Part shown: positions 56,563 through 64,000 of the stretch, in pieces
Layout of the letters: each line of letters starts with the position of its first letter
Position numbering within the stretch: position 1 is the stretch's first letter
Source: a virus
IMG/VR virus record: IMGVR_UViG_3300030333_002570
Span: 62,001 to 126,000 of that record
Reading direction: 5' to 3' (one strand)
Length of the DNA: 64,000 nucleotides
Notes under the pieces: generated by a model
Seen by the model: the letters and a program-made list of their open reading frames with translations, nothing else
The model's database searches: none
What the model was told of the DNA's origin: nothing
Made by a program: the position numbers and the translations under genes

Positions 56563-56755
56563 TACATTCACGTTTACTGACGAACAACTATTGTGTTTAC
56601 AAGTGTGCTTACAAAATGCACCAACACCATATCATATCTCTAAGAAGAAGATAGTAGGTGACCTTGAGGATATAATAGGTAAACCACCTGTGGTCAAACA
56701 TGAACCATTAAGGATGGCAAAGTATGACCTATCAAAGTATGGTATAAATGATTAA
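56555..56755 (+). CDS. Small conserved protein of unknown function, TTG start
   Basis: A 66-residue protein with TTG start. The choice is supported by AGGAG at 56541-56545, nine bases upstream, inside the end of petE; the two genes overlap by 8 nt. Residues include FTDEQLLCLQVCLQNAPTPY followed by ISKKKIVGDLEDIIGKPP. It looks helical and soluble. Similar short proteins accompany metabolic genes in cyanophages; role unknown. It ends 2 nt before purM. Confidence 0.7.
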   Translation: MSNTFTFTDEQLLCLQVCLQNAPTPYHISKKKIVGDLEDIIGKPPVVKHEPLRMAKYDLSKYGIND

Positions 56756-56757
56756 TT

Positions 56758-57681
56758 ATGGATTACAAAACTTCAGGAGTTGATATAGAAGCAGGTAATG
56801 CTTTTGTAGAAAGACTCAAAGAGAAAGCACCTGCTATAGGTGGATTTGGTGGTGCTTTTAGAATTCCTACTGGATATGAAAAACCAGTATTAATTTCTGG
56901 TGCTGATGGTGTAGGTACTAAAATTAATATAGCACAAGTATTTGGTGACTGGACAACTATTGGTATAGATCTAGTTGCAATGTGTGTTAATGATGTTATC
57001 TGTAGTGGTGCTGAACCATTATACTTTTTAGATTATATTTCTACTAAGAAGTTGGATGGTAGGGAAGATAAGATAATGGAAGGTATTATCAAGGGATGTG
57101 AGATAGCAGGTGTAGAACTTATTGGTGGAGAGACTGCTGAACATGGTCGTTTCGCTAAAGATATTGATCTTGCAGGATTTTGTACAGGTATAGTAGAAGA
57201 GAATGAAGTTATAGATGGTAGATTAATTAAAGAAGGTGATGTTGTAATTGGTATAGAAAGTAGTGGACTTCATAGTAATGGATTTAGTCTTATTAATGAT
57301 ATGCTATGGAGGCATAAAATTTATTATAAAGAAACACCAGAATTAATTACTCCAACTAGAATTTATGCAGATGCAGTTAAACGTTTGTTAGATGAAATAC
57401 CTATTCTTGGTATGGCACATATTACTGGTGGTGGTCTTTTAGAAAATTTACAACGATGTATACCAAAAGGATTGTCACCACATATTGATTGGAATTCTTG
57501 GCCAAGACCAGAAATCTTTACTAAGGTTAAGAATTGTGGCGAAATACTTGAAGAAGATATGAGAACCACATTCAATATGGGTATTGGATATTGTATAGTG
57601 GTACCACCAGAAGTGGTTAAGGATGCTTTGATAATGATTCATCACCCTTGCCAAGTGATAGGACATATATGCAAGAAGTAG
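56758..57681 (+). CDS. purM: Phosphoribosylaminoimidazole synthetase (AIR synthetase)
   Basis: A 307-residue PurM-family protein. The enzyme closes the imidazole ring: FGAM plus ATP gives AIR, ADP and phosphate, in purine synthesis. Visible signatures are YKTSGVDIEAGNAFVERLK at the N-terminus, SGADGVGTKI (about 47-56), MCVNDVICSGAEPLYFLDYI (about 75-94), LIGGETAEH (about 121-129) and ESSGLHSNGFSL (about 166-177). The HITGGGLLENL motif near 221 is also present. Bacterial PurM is about 345 residues; this copy is shorter, mostly at the C-terminus. Cyanophage purM is a known host-like gene thought to boost nucleotide supply. Low-GC base composition matches its neighbours. Confidence 0.93.
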   Translation: MDYKTSGVDIEAGNAFVERLKEKAPAIGGFGGAFRIPTGYEKPVLISGADGVGTKINIAQVFGDWTTIGIDLVAMCVNDVICSGAEPLYFLDYISTKKLDGREDKIMEGIIKGCEIAGVELIGGETAEHGRFAKDIDLAGFCTGIVEENEVIDGRLIKEGDVVIGIESSGLHSNGFSLINDMLWRHKIYYKETPELITPTRIYADAVKRLLDEIPILGMAHITGGGLLENLQRCIPKGLSPHIDWNSWPRPEIFTKVKNCGEILEEDMRTTFNMGIGYCIVVPPEVVKDALIMIHHPCQVIGHICKK

Positions 57682-57827
57682 TCTGGTCAATAAATATAAT
57701 GTGTGCTATACTGTTAATAGCAGTAGCTATTTCGATCTACTGGATCTTTAAATACGATGATTGGTATCCTAATCCCATTACTACTTCTGATTCCGACTCC
57801 TCTGAGAGCAGAGGATCAGATCATTAA
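57669..57827 (+). CDS. Small single-pass membrane protein
   Basis: A 52-residue frame beginning at an ATG inside the last codons of purM (13-nt overlap) and ending at TAA 57825-57827. One strong transmembrane segment spans about residues 8-27 (INMCAILLIAVAIS region, ending YWIF), followed by KYDDWYP and a Ser/Asp-rich tail. It overlaps the next gene by 71 nt in another frame. The clear membrane segment makes it likely to be real. Function unknown. Confidence 0.55.
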   Translation: MQEVVWSINIMCAILLIAVAISIYWIFKYDDWYPNPITTSDSDSSESRGSDH

Positions 57828-58026
57828 TCCTATCTACGGTCCAGAGATAGAGATGAAGGATCCTATCTTAGATTGGAGTGTTACAGACATGCATGAATTA
57901 CTTGATGCATTGAAAGATTATGAAGCGGCTAAAAATAGAACACCTATTGATGACATGCTAAATAAAGCTTTACTAGAGTATAACAATGGGAGCGATGACA
58001 CCGCCGAGCAGGAAGAGCTGCTATAA
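57757..58026 (+). CDS. Predicted secreted protein of unknown function
   Basis: An 89-residue protein with an N-terminal signal peptide (MIGILIPLLLLIPTPLRA, cleavage expected before EDQ). The mature part is acidic and helical (DMHELLDALKDYEAAKNRTP, then DDMLNKALLEYNN). No lipobox cysteine is present, so it is probably free in the periplasm or lumen. It overlaps the membrane-protein frame before it (71 nt) and the nuclease gene after it (41 nt). I recall similar sequences in other cyanophages but no function. Confidence 0.65.
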   Translation: MIGILIPLLLLIPTPLRAEDQIINPIYGPEIEMKDPILDWSVTDMHELLDALKDYEAAKNRTPIDDMLNKALLEYNNGSDDTAEQEELL

Positions 58027-58450
58027 TTTTAGAGTTACGAGTATAGATAAGGTATTAGATGGCGATACTATTGACGTTACTATTGACCTCGGCTTTGATT
58101 TATACAAGAAAGAAAGAGTTAGAATTGCAGGAGTTGATACGCCAGAGAAAAGAACAAGAGACTTGGAAGAGAAGGCACTAGGAATCGATGCAACAAACTG
58201 GCTCAAAGAAAAATTGGAAAGCACTCTGGCTGGCGATGATGAGCTCACTATTCGCACTGAGCTTCATGGTGGTGTCGGCAAGTACGGTCGGCTTCTGGGT
58301 TGGCTTTACGTTGGGGAGGAACCAATCTCACTTAATGAACAAATGATAAAGGAGGGTTATGCTTGGGAATATGATGGTGGCACTAAACAAAAAAACTTTG
58401 AAGAGCTACGTGAAATTAGGAGAACGTTTGGGACTTTGGACCAGTCTTGA
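57986..58450 (+). CDS. Staphylococcal-nuclease-like (thermonuclease) protein
   Basis: A 154-residue protein with an SNase (OB-fold) domain. It shows DKVLDGDTIDVTIDLGFDL (metal-binding aspartates), KERVRIAGVDTPEKR (the Arg and Asp-Thr-Pro-Glu core motif), GKYGRLLGWLYV and a NEQMIKEGYAWEYDGGTKQK ending. Family members are Ca2+-dependent nucleases that cut DNA and RNA. No signal peptide is visible, so it probably acts in the cytoplasm, perhaps in host DNA breakdown. The start may be ATG 57986 or the ATG three codons later. The N-terminus overlaps the previous gene by 41 nt. Confidence 0.85.
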   Translation: MGAMTPPSRKSCYNFRVTSIDKVLDGDTIDVTIDLGFDLYKKERVRIAGVDTPEKRTRDLEEKALGIDATNWLKEKLESTLAGDDELTIRTELHGGVGKYGRLLGWLYVGEEPISLNEQMIKEGYAWEYDGGTKQKNFEELREIRRTFGTLDQS

Positions 58451-58514
58451 TCAAAAAACACTAGATACTAAAGGAATAGTTGTTAATAGATTGATTATAG
58501 AATTTAAAAAATGA
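58371..58514 (+). CDS. Possible small ORF leading into the terminase gene
   Basis: A 47-codon frame overlapping the 3' end of the nuclease gene in another frame. Its TGA (58512-58514) overlaps the terminase ATG in an ATGA arrangement. The part beyond the nuclease reads LDQKTLDTKGIVVNRLIIEF, an ordinary-looking protein segment. The start is uncertain: ATG 58359, just after a GGAGG at 58351-58355, ATG 58371 and GTG 58410 are all possible. No family recognised. Confidence 0.4.
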   Translation: MMVALNKKTLKSYVKLGERLGLWTSLDQKTLDTKGIVVNRLIIEFKK

Positions 58515-60163
58515 GTAAATCACAAGAGATATACTTAGGTAATCCCAATCTTAAGAAAGCAAACGTTACTCAGGACTTTACTAAGAAACAAGTTTCTGAG
58601 TATTTAAAGTGTGCTAAAGATCCTGTGTACTTTATAAGAAAGTATATCAAGATCGTATCTCTTGATGAAGGTGTCATACCATTTAAAATGTATGATTTCC
58701 AAGAGGGGATGGTTGAGAAGTTTCATAAACATAGATTCAATATAGCGAAGCTTCCTCGTCAGTCTGGTAAATCTACAATTGTTACAGCATATCTATTATG
58801 GTATGTTCTTTTTAATGCTAATGTAAATGTCGCAATCCTCGCAAACAAAGCACCCACTGCAAGAGAAATGTTGGGCCGCCTACAACTTTCTTATGAGAAT
58901 CTCCCTAGATGGTTGCAACAAGGTATTCTCGGTTGGAACAAAGGGTCACTCGAATTGGAGAACGGAAGTAAAATCCTCGCTTCTTCTACTTCTGCTAGTG
59001 CTGTACGCGGTATGTCCTTTAACATTATATTTCTGGACGAATTCGCGTTTGTTCCGAATCATATTGCTGAACAGTTTTTTGCTAGTGTCTATCCTACTAT
59101 ATCTTCTGGTAAATCAACAAAAGTTATTATCATATCTACACCACATGGTATGAATCAGTTTTATAAACTGTGGCATGATGCGGAAAGAGGATCAAATAAC
59201 TATGTTGCAACAGAAGTCCATTGGTCTCAGGTACCTGGTAGAGATGCTAAATGGAAACAACAAACTATTGAGAATACATCTGAAGCACAGTTTAGAGTTG
59301 AGTTTGAATGTGAGTTTTTAGGATCTGTTGATACTCTTATATCACCTAGTAAATTGAGGATCATGCCCTATGAAGATCCGTTTAAAGAAAATAGAGGTTT
59401 AGCACTTTATGAACAAGTCATTAAAGACCACAATTATATACTTACAGTTGACGTATCTCGTGGCATTGGCGGTGATGCTTCAGCATTTTGCGTCATAGAT
59501 ACAACCACGTTACCATATAAAATGGTAGCAAGATATAAGAACAACCAGATTAAACCAATCGTTTTACCGAATATAATAGTTGAGGTAGCTAAGAATTATA
59601 ATAATGCATATATCCTTTGTGAGGTAAATGATATTGGTGGACAGGTAGCAGATATTATTCAGTTTGATTTAGAATATGAGAATCTTCTTATGGCAGCAAT
59701 GCGGGGAAGAGCAGGGCAACAATTAGGACAGGGATTCTCAGGTAAGAAAACACAGTTAGGTGTGAAGATGAGTTCAACTGTTAAGCAAGTTGGATGTTCT
59801 AATCTTAAAGCATTAATTGAAGATGATAAGTTGCTTATCCCAGACTATGACACCATATCAGAACTAACTACCTTTATTCAAAAGGGACAATCATTCCAAG
59901 CAGAAGATGGATGTCATGATGATCTTGCTATGTGTTTAGTTATTTTTGCATGGATGGCTATGCAAGAATACTTTAAAGAAATGCATGATAATGATGTACG
60001 AGCAAGAATATATGCAGACCAAAGAGATTCTATTGAACAGGACATGGCTCCATTTGGTTTTATTAGTGACGGACTAGAAGAAGATGTTATTGTAGATGCT
60101 CAAGGAGAGCGATGGGAACTCGCGGAATATGGAGATGTTCAGCACATGTTAGACTTTAGGTGA
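58511..60163 (+). CDS. 17: Terminase large subunit gp17
   Basis: A 550-residue packaging motor protein. The ATPase domain has Walker A LPRQSGKST (residues 81-89) and Walker B IIFLDEFAFV (about 172-181). The RNase H-like nuclease domain shows LTVDVSRGIGGDASAF near 311, ILCEVNDIGGQ near 367 and a HDDLAMCLVIFAW segment near 470, giving the expected acidic residues. It pumps DNA into the prohead through the portal and cuts concatemers. T4 gp17 is 610 residues; the length here is usual for cyanophages. The start overlaps a small upstream ORF by ATGA. About 64 nt separate it from gene 18. Confidence 0.96.
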   Translation: MSKSQEIYLGNPNLKKANVTQDFTKKQVSEYLKCAKDPVYFIRKYIKIVSLDEGVIPFKMYDFQEGMVEKFHKHRFNIAKLPRQSGKSTIVTAYLLWYVLFNANVNVAILANKAPTAREMLGRLQLSYENLPRWLQQGILGWNKGSLELENGSKILASSTSASAVRGMSFNIIFLDEFAFVPNHIAEQFFASVYPTISSGKSTKVIIISTPHGMNQFYKLWHDAERGSNNYVATEVHWSQVPGRDAKWKQQTIENTSEAQFRVEFECEFLGSVDTLISPSKLRIMPYEDPFKENRGLALYEQVIKDHNYILTVDVSRGIGGDASAFCVIDTTTLPYKMVARYKNNQIKPIVLPNIIVEVAKNYNNAYILCEVNDIGGQVADIIQFDLEYENLLMAAMRGRAGQQLGQGFSGKKTQLGVKMSSTVKQVGCSNLKALIEDDKLLIPDYDTISELTTFIQKGQSFQAEDGCHDDLAMCLVIFAWMAMQEYFKEMHDNDVRARIYADQRDSIEQDMAPFGFISDGLEEDVIVDAQGERWELAEYGDVQHMLDFR

Positions 60164-60174
60164 CGTTTCAAAAA

Positions 60175-60182
60175 TATAAATA
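60175..60182 (+). promoter_or_regulatory. Late promoter TATAAATA before the tail sheath gene
   Basis: A perfect match to the T4 late promoter core TATAAATA, in the gap between genes 17 and 18 and 45 nt before the gp18 ATG. An AGGAG lies at 60213-60217, ten bases before the ATG. Strong late expression of the abundant sheath protein fits. Confidence 0.75.
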
Positions 60183-60227
60183 ATCTTAGACAACCGATAA
60201 CGGCATTTTATCTAGGAGTATATAAAC

Positions 60228-62477
60228 ATGGCAGCCAATCAATCATCGCCAGGTGTAGTCGTACAGGAAAGAGATCTGACAACCGTCTCAACTGTATCTT
60301 CTGCAAACGTAGGCGTACTTGCAGCACCTTTTGAATCTGGACCCGTTGAAGAGATCGTAGAGATATCTTCTGAGCGTGCATTGGCAGAGAGATTTGGTGA
60401 ACCAAATGATGCAAACTATGAATACTGGTTTACAGCATCTCAATTCCTCGCATACGGTGGTCTTCTAAAAACTATTCGTGTTAACTCTTCAACTCTTAAG
60501 AACGCAGTTGACACTGGAACTGCTCCATTAATTAAGAATTTCCAAGACTACGAAACAACTTACGAGCCAGCAAACAACTCTTGGACATGGGCTGCTAAGA
60601 CTGCTGGAACAAAAGGTAATTCAATAGGTATATTTGTAACTGATTCTGGTGCTGATCATATTGCAATTCTTCCAGCTCCTAGTTCAGGTAACGAATGGGA
60701 GTATGTTGCTAATGCTGCTTTAACTGCTGCATCTGGTGCTGCTGGTAAAGTTTACAAGTATTCACTTCTTCTTGATATTGATACCATCGTTGGTTCATTT
60801 ACTCCTGGTGTTGCTACTACAATTAATATCGGTGGTTCACAAGAAAGTGTTAATGTTCTTGCATACGATGCAACTAATAAGAAATTAGAAATTGATCTTC
60901 CTAGTGGTGGTGTTACTGGTATTATTGCCAATGACCAAGCAATCACACAAGGAACAAACACTGCTGCTGTTAATACAACAATCGAGCGTCGTCTTTATAT
61001 TGTTAAGGATAAAGGAAGTATCGACTTTGCTACTAGTGATGTTCTTGCAGACACAAACTCCAACAACGCAACTGTTTCTTCCGTTCGCACTGAGTATGCA
61101 GAGCGTGAGTATCTTCCTGGTGTTAAGTGGATTAACGTTGCTCCCCGTCCAGAAACTTCACAGTATACAGATCAAGTAGGTGGACATCGTGACGAACTAC
61201 ACATTCTTGTAGTTGATATCGATGGTAAGATCACTGGTACAACTGGTGCTTTACTTGAGCGTTACATTGGTCTTTCTAAAGCATCTAATGCTAAGACTTC
61301 TGTTGGAGAAACAAACTACTACGTTGATGTTCTGAAGCAACGTTCACAGTATATCTACTGGGGTGAGCACGAGGGAACTACTTTCGCTGCTACTGCTACT
61401 GCTGCTGATGGTATTTGGGGACAAACTGCTGATGCAAGACAGTTTAACTTACTACAGAGTTCTACAGGTACTGTTGATTTCCCTGCTGGCGTAACAACTG
61501 TTGCTACTAAAAAGAATGCAACTTACTACTACCGTTTAGCTGGTGGTGCAGACTACGCAGTTTCTGGTGGACAGTATAGTGTATCAAACACAGATGTCAC
61601 AGGTGCATATCAACTAGTTGAAGATCCTGAGTCACAAACAATCGATTTCCTATTAACTGGTCCTTCTGGAACAGATGATCCTAGTGCAATTGCTAAGATT
61701 ACTGGTCTAGTTAATATCGCTGAAGAGCGTCGTGACTGCATGGTATTTGTTTCACCTCGTCGTGCTAACGTTGTTGGTCAAACTAATACAACTACAATCA
61801 CAACAAGTATTGTTGACTTCATGAAGCAACTACCAAGTTCTTCTTACTTGGTCTTTGATTCTGGTTACAAGTATATCTACGACAAGTATAGTGACGTATA
61901 TCGTTACATTCCTTGTAACGGTGACATGGCTGGTTTATGCTTACAGACAACTGAAGTTTCTGAAGCATGGTTCTCACCTGCAGGATTCCAACGTGGTGTT
62001 CTAAGAAATGCTATTAAACTAGCATATACACCAACTAAGACTCAGCGTGATAACTTATACGCAAATAGAGTTAACCCAATCGTAGCATTCCCTGGTCAGG
62101 GTGTGGTACTATTCGGTGATAAGACTGCTCTTGGATTTGCAAGTGCATTCGATAGAATTAACATTCGTCGCTTGTTCCTTGTTATCGAAAGAGTTATTCA
62201 AAGTGCTGCTAAGTCACAACTCTTTGAACAGAATGATGAGTCACAAAGATCACTCTTTGTTAATATCATCGAACCTTATCTAAGGGATGTTCAAGGACGT
62301 AGAGGTATTACTGACTTCATTGTTAAATGTGATAGCACAAACAACACTCCTGAAGCAGTTGACCGTGGAGAATTCTATGCTGAGATCTTCATCAAGCCAA
62401 CACGCACAATTAATTACATCACTCTAACCTTCGTTGCAACCAGAACTGGTGTTGCATTTACTGAGGTTGCTAACTAA
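60228..62477 (+). CDS. 18: Contractile tail sheath protein gp18
   Basis: A 749-residue sheath protein (T4 gp18 is 659). The N-terminus (SPGVVVQERDLTTVSTVSSA) carries the handshake strand typical of sheath proteins. The conserved C-terminal core includes FPGQGVVLFGDKTALGFASA, DRINIRRLFLVIERVIQSAA and the DVQGRRGITDFIVKCD strand. The middle (about residues 125-480) is beta-rich and variable, forming the outer surface domains. It polymerises around the gp19 tube and contracts on host contact. The gene is flanked by a late promoter and by an intrinsic terminator 25 nt after its stop. Confidence 0.96.
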   Translation: MAANQSSPGVVVQERDLTTVSTVSSANVGVLAAPFESGPVEEIVEISSERALAERFGEPNDANYEYWFTASQFLAYGGLLKTIRVNSSTLKNAVDTGTAPLIKNFQDYETTYEPANNSWTWAAKTAGTKGNSIGIFVTDSGADHIAILPAPSSGNEWEYVANAALTAASGAAGKVYKYSLLLDIDTIVGSFTPGVATTINIGGSQESVNVLAYDATNKKLEIDLPSGGVTGIIANDQAITQGTNTAAVNTTIERRLYIVKDKGSIDFATSDVLADTNSNNATVSSVRTEYAEREYLPGVKWINVAPRPETSQYTDQVGGHRDELHILVVDIDGKITGTTGALLERYIGLSKASNAKTSVGETNYYVDVLKQRSQYIYWGEHEGTTFAATATAADGIWGQTADARQFNLLQSSTGTVDFPAGVTTVATKKNATYYYRLAGGADYAVSGGQYSVSNTDVTGAYQLVEDPESQTIDFLLTGPSGTDDPSAIAKITGLVNIAEERRDCMVFVSPRRANVVGQTNTTTITTSIVDFMKQLPSSSYLVFDSGYKYIYDKYSDVYRYIPCNGDMAGLCLQTTEVSEAWFSPAGFQRGVLRNAIKLAYTPTKTQRDNLYANRVNPIVAFPGQGVVLFGDKTALGFASAFDRINIRRLFLVIERVIQSAAKSQLFEQNDESQRSLFVNIIEPYLRDVQGRRGITDFIVKCDSTNNTPEAVDRGEFYAEIFIKPTRTINYITLTFVATRTGVAFTEVAN

Positions 62478-62480
62478 ATA
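62473..62480 (+). promoter_or_regulatory. ACTAAATA overlapping the gp18 stop codon
   Basis: A variant late-promoter octamer that includes the gp18 TAA (62475-62477). It lies upstream of the terminator at 62502, so a transcript from here would be short unless the terminator is leaky; this weakens the case for function. Confidence 0.2.
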
Positions 62481-62501
62481 GTCACGAGTTCGAGATGGAT
62501 C

Positions 62502-62528
62502 AGAGACCCGCAAGGGTCTCTTTTTTTT
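62502..62528 (+). terminator. Intrinsic terminator after gene 18, GCAA loop
   Basis: A perfect 8-bp stem (AGAGACCC at 62502-62509 with GGGTCTCT at 62514-62521) with a GCAA tetraloop and a run of seven or more T. It ends the gp18 transcript. Confidence 0.92.
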
Positions 62529-62547
62529 GCGTGAAAATATTAATACT

Positions 62548-62555
62548 TCTAAATA
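62548..62555 (+). promoter_or_regulatory. Late-promoter-like octamer TCTAAATA
   Basis: TCTAAATA lies just after the gp18 terminator and 36 nt before the gp19 ATG. Since the terminator would isolate gene 19, a promoter is needed here; this octamer is the best candidate. An AAGGAG at 62563-62568 is too far from the ATG to be its ribosome site unless the leader folds. Confidence 0.45.
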
Positions 62556-62591
62556 TAATGGAAAGGAGTACTTCTAGTTTTTTATACTATC

Positions 62592-63170
62592 ATGGCAGAA
62601 AGAGGAACAATTGATGCTTTTAAGAGTAATGTCGCTGCGGATTTTGCTCGTCCCAATCTATTCCAAGTAGATTTAGCATTCCCGACAGAACTTAACGCAG
62701 CAGCTGATTTAACAAGACTTGGTAAATTCACAGTTAGAGCAGCAAATTTACCCTCATCACAGTTAGGTGTTATTGAGGTTCCCTTTAGAGGAAGAACATT
62801 AAAAATTGCTGGTGACAGAACGTTTGAACCTTGGACAATTACAGTAATGAATGACAGTGCATTTAGACTTCGCACAGTGTTTGAGAAATGGACTGCTTCC
62901 ATTCAGGCATATAACGAGAACTTTACTGCAGCTGCAGGTCTAGGTGATGACGATGATTCTACTGGTTACTTTGCTGATATGAAAGTACATCAACTTTCAC
63001 GCGGAGTAAAGTCTGGTGATTCACCACAAATTACTAAGAGTTATAAGTTCTTTAACTGTTTCCCAAGTAATATTGCTGCAATCGATCTTGACTTCGGTAA
63101 TAACGACGCAGTTGAAGAGTTTACTGTAGAGCTACAGACACAATACTGGACTCCAATAGCGTCTGACTAA
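62592..63170 (+). CDS. 19: Tail tube protein gp19
   Basis: A 192-residue tube protein (T4 gp19 is 163). Features of the family are FARPNLFQVDLAFPTELN near the N-terminus, VRAANLPSSQLGVIEVPFRG (about 48-67) and DRTFEPWTITVMNDSAFRLR (about 75-94). A C-terminal strand set follows (YKFFNCFPSNIAAIDLDFGN, then EFTVELQTQYW). Stacked hexameric rings form the channel through which DNA passes, inside the gp18 sheath. Confidence 0.95.
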   Translation: MAERGTIDAFKSNVAADFARPNLFQVDLAFPTELNAAADLTRLGKFTVRAANLPSSQLGVIEVPFRGRTLKIAGDRTFEPWTITVMNDSAFRLRTVFEKWTASIQAYNENFTAAAGLGDDDDSTGYFADMKVHQLSRGVKSGDSPQITKSYKFFNCFPSNIAAIDLDFGNNDAVEEFTVELQTQYWTPIASD

Positions 63171-63174
63171 CCCT

Positions 63175-63182
63175 ACTAAATA
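63175..63182 (+). promoter_or_regulatory. Late-promoter-like octamer ACTAAATA before gene 20
   Basis: ACTAAATA lies in the 39-nt gap between genes 19 and 20, 27 nt before the portal ATG. It matches the variant octamers at 728 and 55986. Confidence 0.4.
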
Positions 63183-63209
63183 GATCAGGACTAGTTATTT
63201 TATAACATA

Positions 63210-64000
63210 ATGGCACAACAGCTCTTCGGATTTTCATTACAAAGAGCGAAGAAGGTTCCCAAGGGGCCTTCTTTTGTTCAAAAAGATAGCCTAGATGGAT
63301 CACAACCTATCGTAGGTGGTGGTTACTATGGTTATTCTGTTGACTTTGATGGACAAATCCGAAATGAATATGAATTAATCACCCGATATAGGGAGATGGT
63401 TTTACAACCAGAATGTGATAGTGCAGTTGATGATGTGGTCAATGAAACTATTTGTGGTAACTTTGATGATGTACCAGTAGCAGTTGAATTATCTAACCTT
63501 AAGGTATCATCAAAAGTAAAAAATTTAATTAGAGAAGAGTTTGATGAAATTCTTCGTCTTCTTGATTTTGAGAACAGATCATATGAAATCTTCCGTCGAT
63601 GGTATGTTGATGGGAGACTTTTTTATCATAAAGTAATTGACCCAGATAAACCTAGAACTGGTTTAATTGAATTACGATACGTTGATCCACGTAAGATCCG
63701 TAAAGTTACTGAGTATGAATCAAAGAGTCCTGAGTTAATGAGAGGAGTAGATCTTAATACTGCTCTTAGTAGAAAGAGTGCAGATTACTTCTTATACAAT
63801 CCAAAAGGATTAAAGAACTCAACTAATCAGGGTATGAAAATTGCACCTGATTCAATAACTTATGTTCATAGTGGTATCCAAGACCTTAATAAAAATATGG
63901 TCTTATCACATATGCATAAGGCAATTAAGGCAGTCAATCAGCTAAGAATGATTGAAGACTCTCTGGTAATCTACAGATTATCAAGAGCACCAGAAAGAAG
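63210..64000 (+). CDS. 20: Portal vertex protein gp20 (3' end beyond the window)
   Basis: The first 263 codons of the portal gene; the frame is open to the window edge. It contains the conserved N-terminal gp20 segments used in cyanophage diversity work: YRRMxLxPExxxAxxDVVNE, here as REMVLQPECDSAVDDVVNET, then YVDGRLFYHKVID, LIELRYVDPRKIRKV and YVHSGIQDLNKNMVLSHMHK. The dodecameric portal sits at one head vertex, serves as the docking site of the gp17 motor and later binds the neck. T4 gp20 is 524 residues, so roughly half is missing. Confidence 0.95.
   Translation, partial: MAQQLFGFSLQRAKKVPKGPSFVQKDSLDGSQPIVGGGYYGYSVDFDGQIRNEYELITRYREMVLQPECDSAVDDVVNETICGNFDDVPVAVELSNLKVSSKVKNLIREEFDEILRLLDFENRSYEIFRRWYVDGRLFYHKVIDPDKPRTGLIELRYVDPRKIRKVTEYESKSPELMRGVDLNTALSRKSADYFLYNPKGLKNSTNQGMKIAPDSITYVHSGIQDLNKNMVLSHMHKAIKAVNQLRMIEDSLVIYRLSRAPER
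63250..63275 (+). terminator. Terminator-like hairpin inside the 5' end of gene 20
   Basis: A 10-bp stem with two G-U pairs (63250-63259 with 63263-63272, loop CAA) runs into TTTT, within codons 14-22 of the portal gene. In sequence it looks like an intrinsic terminator or attenuator, but it may simply be coding sequence (KKVPKGP). Confidence 0.3.

Noticed and set aside
57686-57700. AATAAATATAA as a further late promoter
   Set aside because: Lies inside the coding sequence of the small membrane protein and has no gap before a gene; weak support compared with the boundary octamers.
57669-58026. Spanin (i-spanin/o-spanin) pair
   Set aside because: Out-of-frame overlap is suggestive, but the first protein is too short to cross the periplasm and the second has no lipobox cysteine.

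Overview
The window reads as part of a T4-like cyanophage genome (a myovirus of marine picocyanobacteria), with every supported gene on the + strand. The evidence is the order of T4-type virion genes (25, 6, a gp7-position giant, 8, a DUF4815 protein, 13, 14, 15, 16, then 17, 18, 19, 20). A plastocyanin gene and a purM gene sit between the two terminase genes, as is typical of cyanophage host-derived metabolic genes. The DNA is AT-rich, which fits a Prochlorococcus or low-GC Synechococcus host, but the host is inferred. No tRNA genes, insertion sequences or CRISPR arrays were seen.

Layout. 1-1041: tail of an unidentified gene, a 2-oxoglutarate/Fe(II) oxygenase-like protein and a small SET-domain protein. 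1041-3460: baseplate wedge genes 25 and 6. 3473-28126: one uninterrupted 8,217-codon reading frame (about 38% of the window) at the gene 7 position. It is a mosaic of baseplate-type core segments, glycine-rich repeats, a YHYH-like domain, a beta-propeller-like region, two LamG-like domains, a 21-copy 'YPR' array, helical cassettes and a carbohydrate-binding-like domain. 28151-34284: two more virion proteins containing cupredoxin-like domains. 34323-43073: gp8-like wedge protein and a 2,404-residue DUF4815 protein. 43073-43542: two small coiled-coil proteins, followed by an intrinsic terminator. 43626-51449: a 2,607-residue repetitive fibre-like protein. 51456-54646: neck and tail-completion proteins gp13, gp14, gp15 and small terminase gp16. 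54655-58514: a possible structural protein, a lysine-rich protein, several small ORFs, petE, purM, a small membrane protein, a secreted protein and a thermonuclease-like protein. 58511-64000: terminase large subunit, tail sheath, tail tube and the first 263 codons of the portal gene.

Regulation. Octamers resembling the T4 late promoter (TATAAATA and the variants CATAAATA, ACTAAATA and TCTAAATA) lie at most of the few gene boundaries that leave room for a promoter. Three of them incorporate the upstream stop codon. Two intrinsic terminators share a GCAA loop. Most other genes are joined by 1-4 nt overlaps, so translational coupling is likely.

The most unusual content is the giant protein and the way adhesive and cupredoxin-like modules are shared across the virion genes. 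Two tail-region proteins retain a His/Cys/His/Met set like a type-1 copper site, a few tens of kilobases from a true plastocyanin gene. Function beyond family membership is inferred throughout; no database search was possible.
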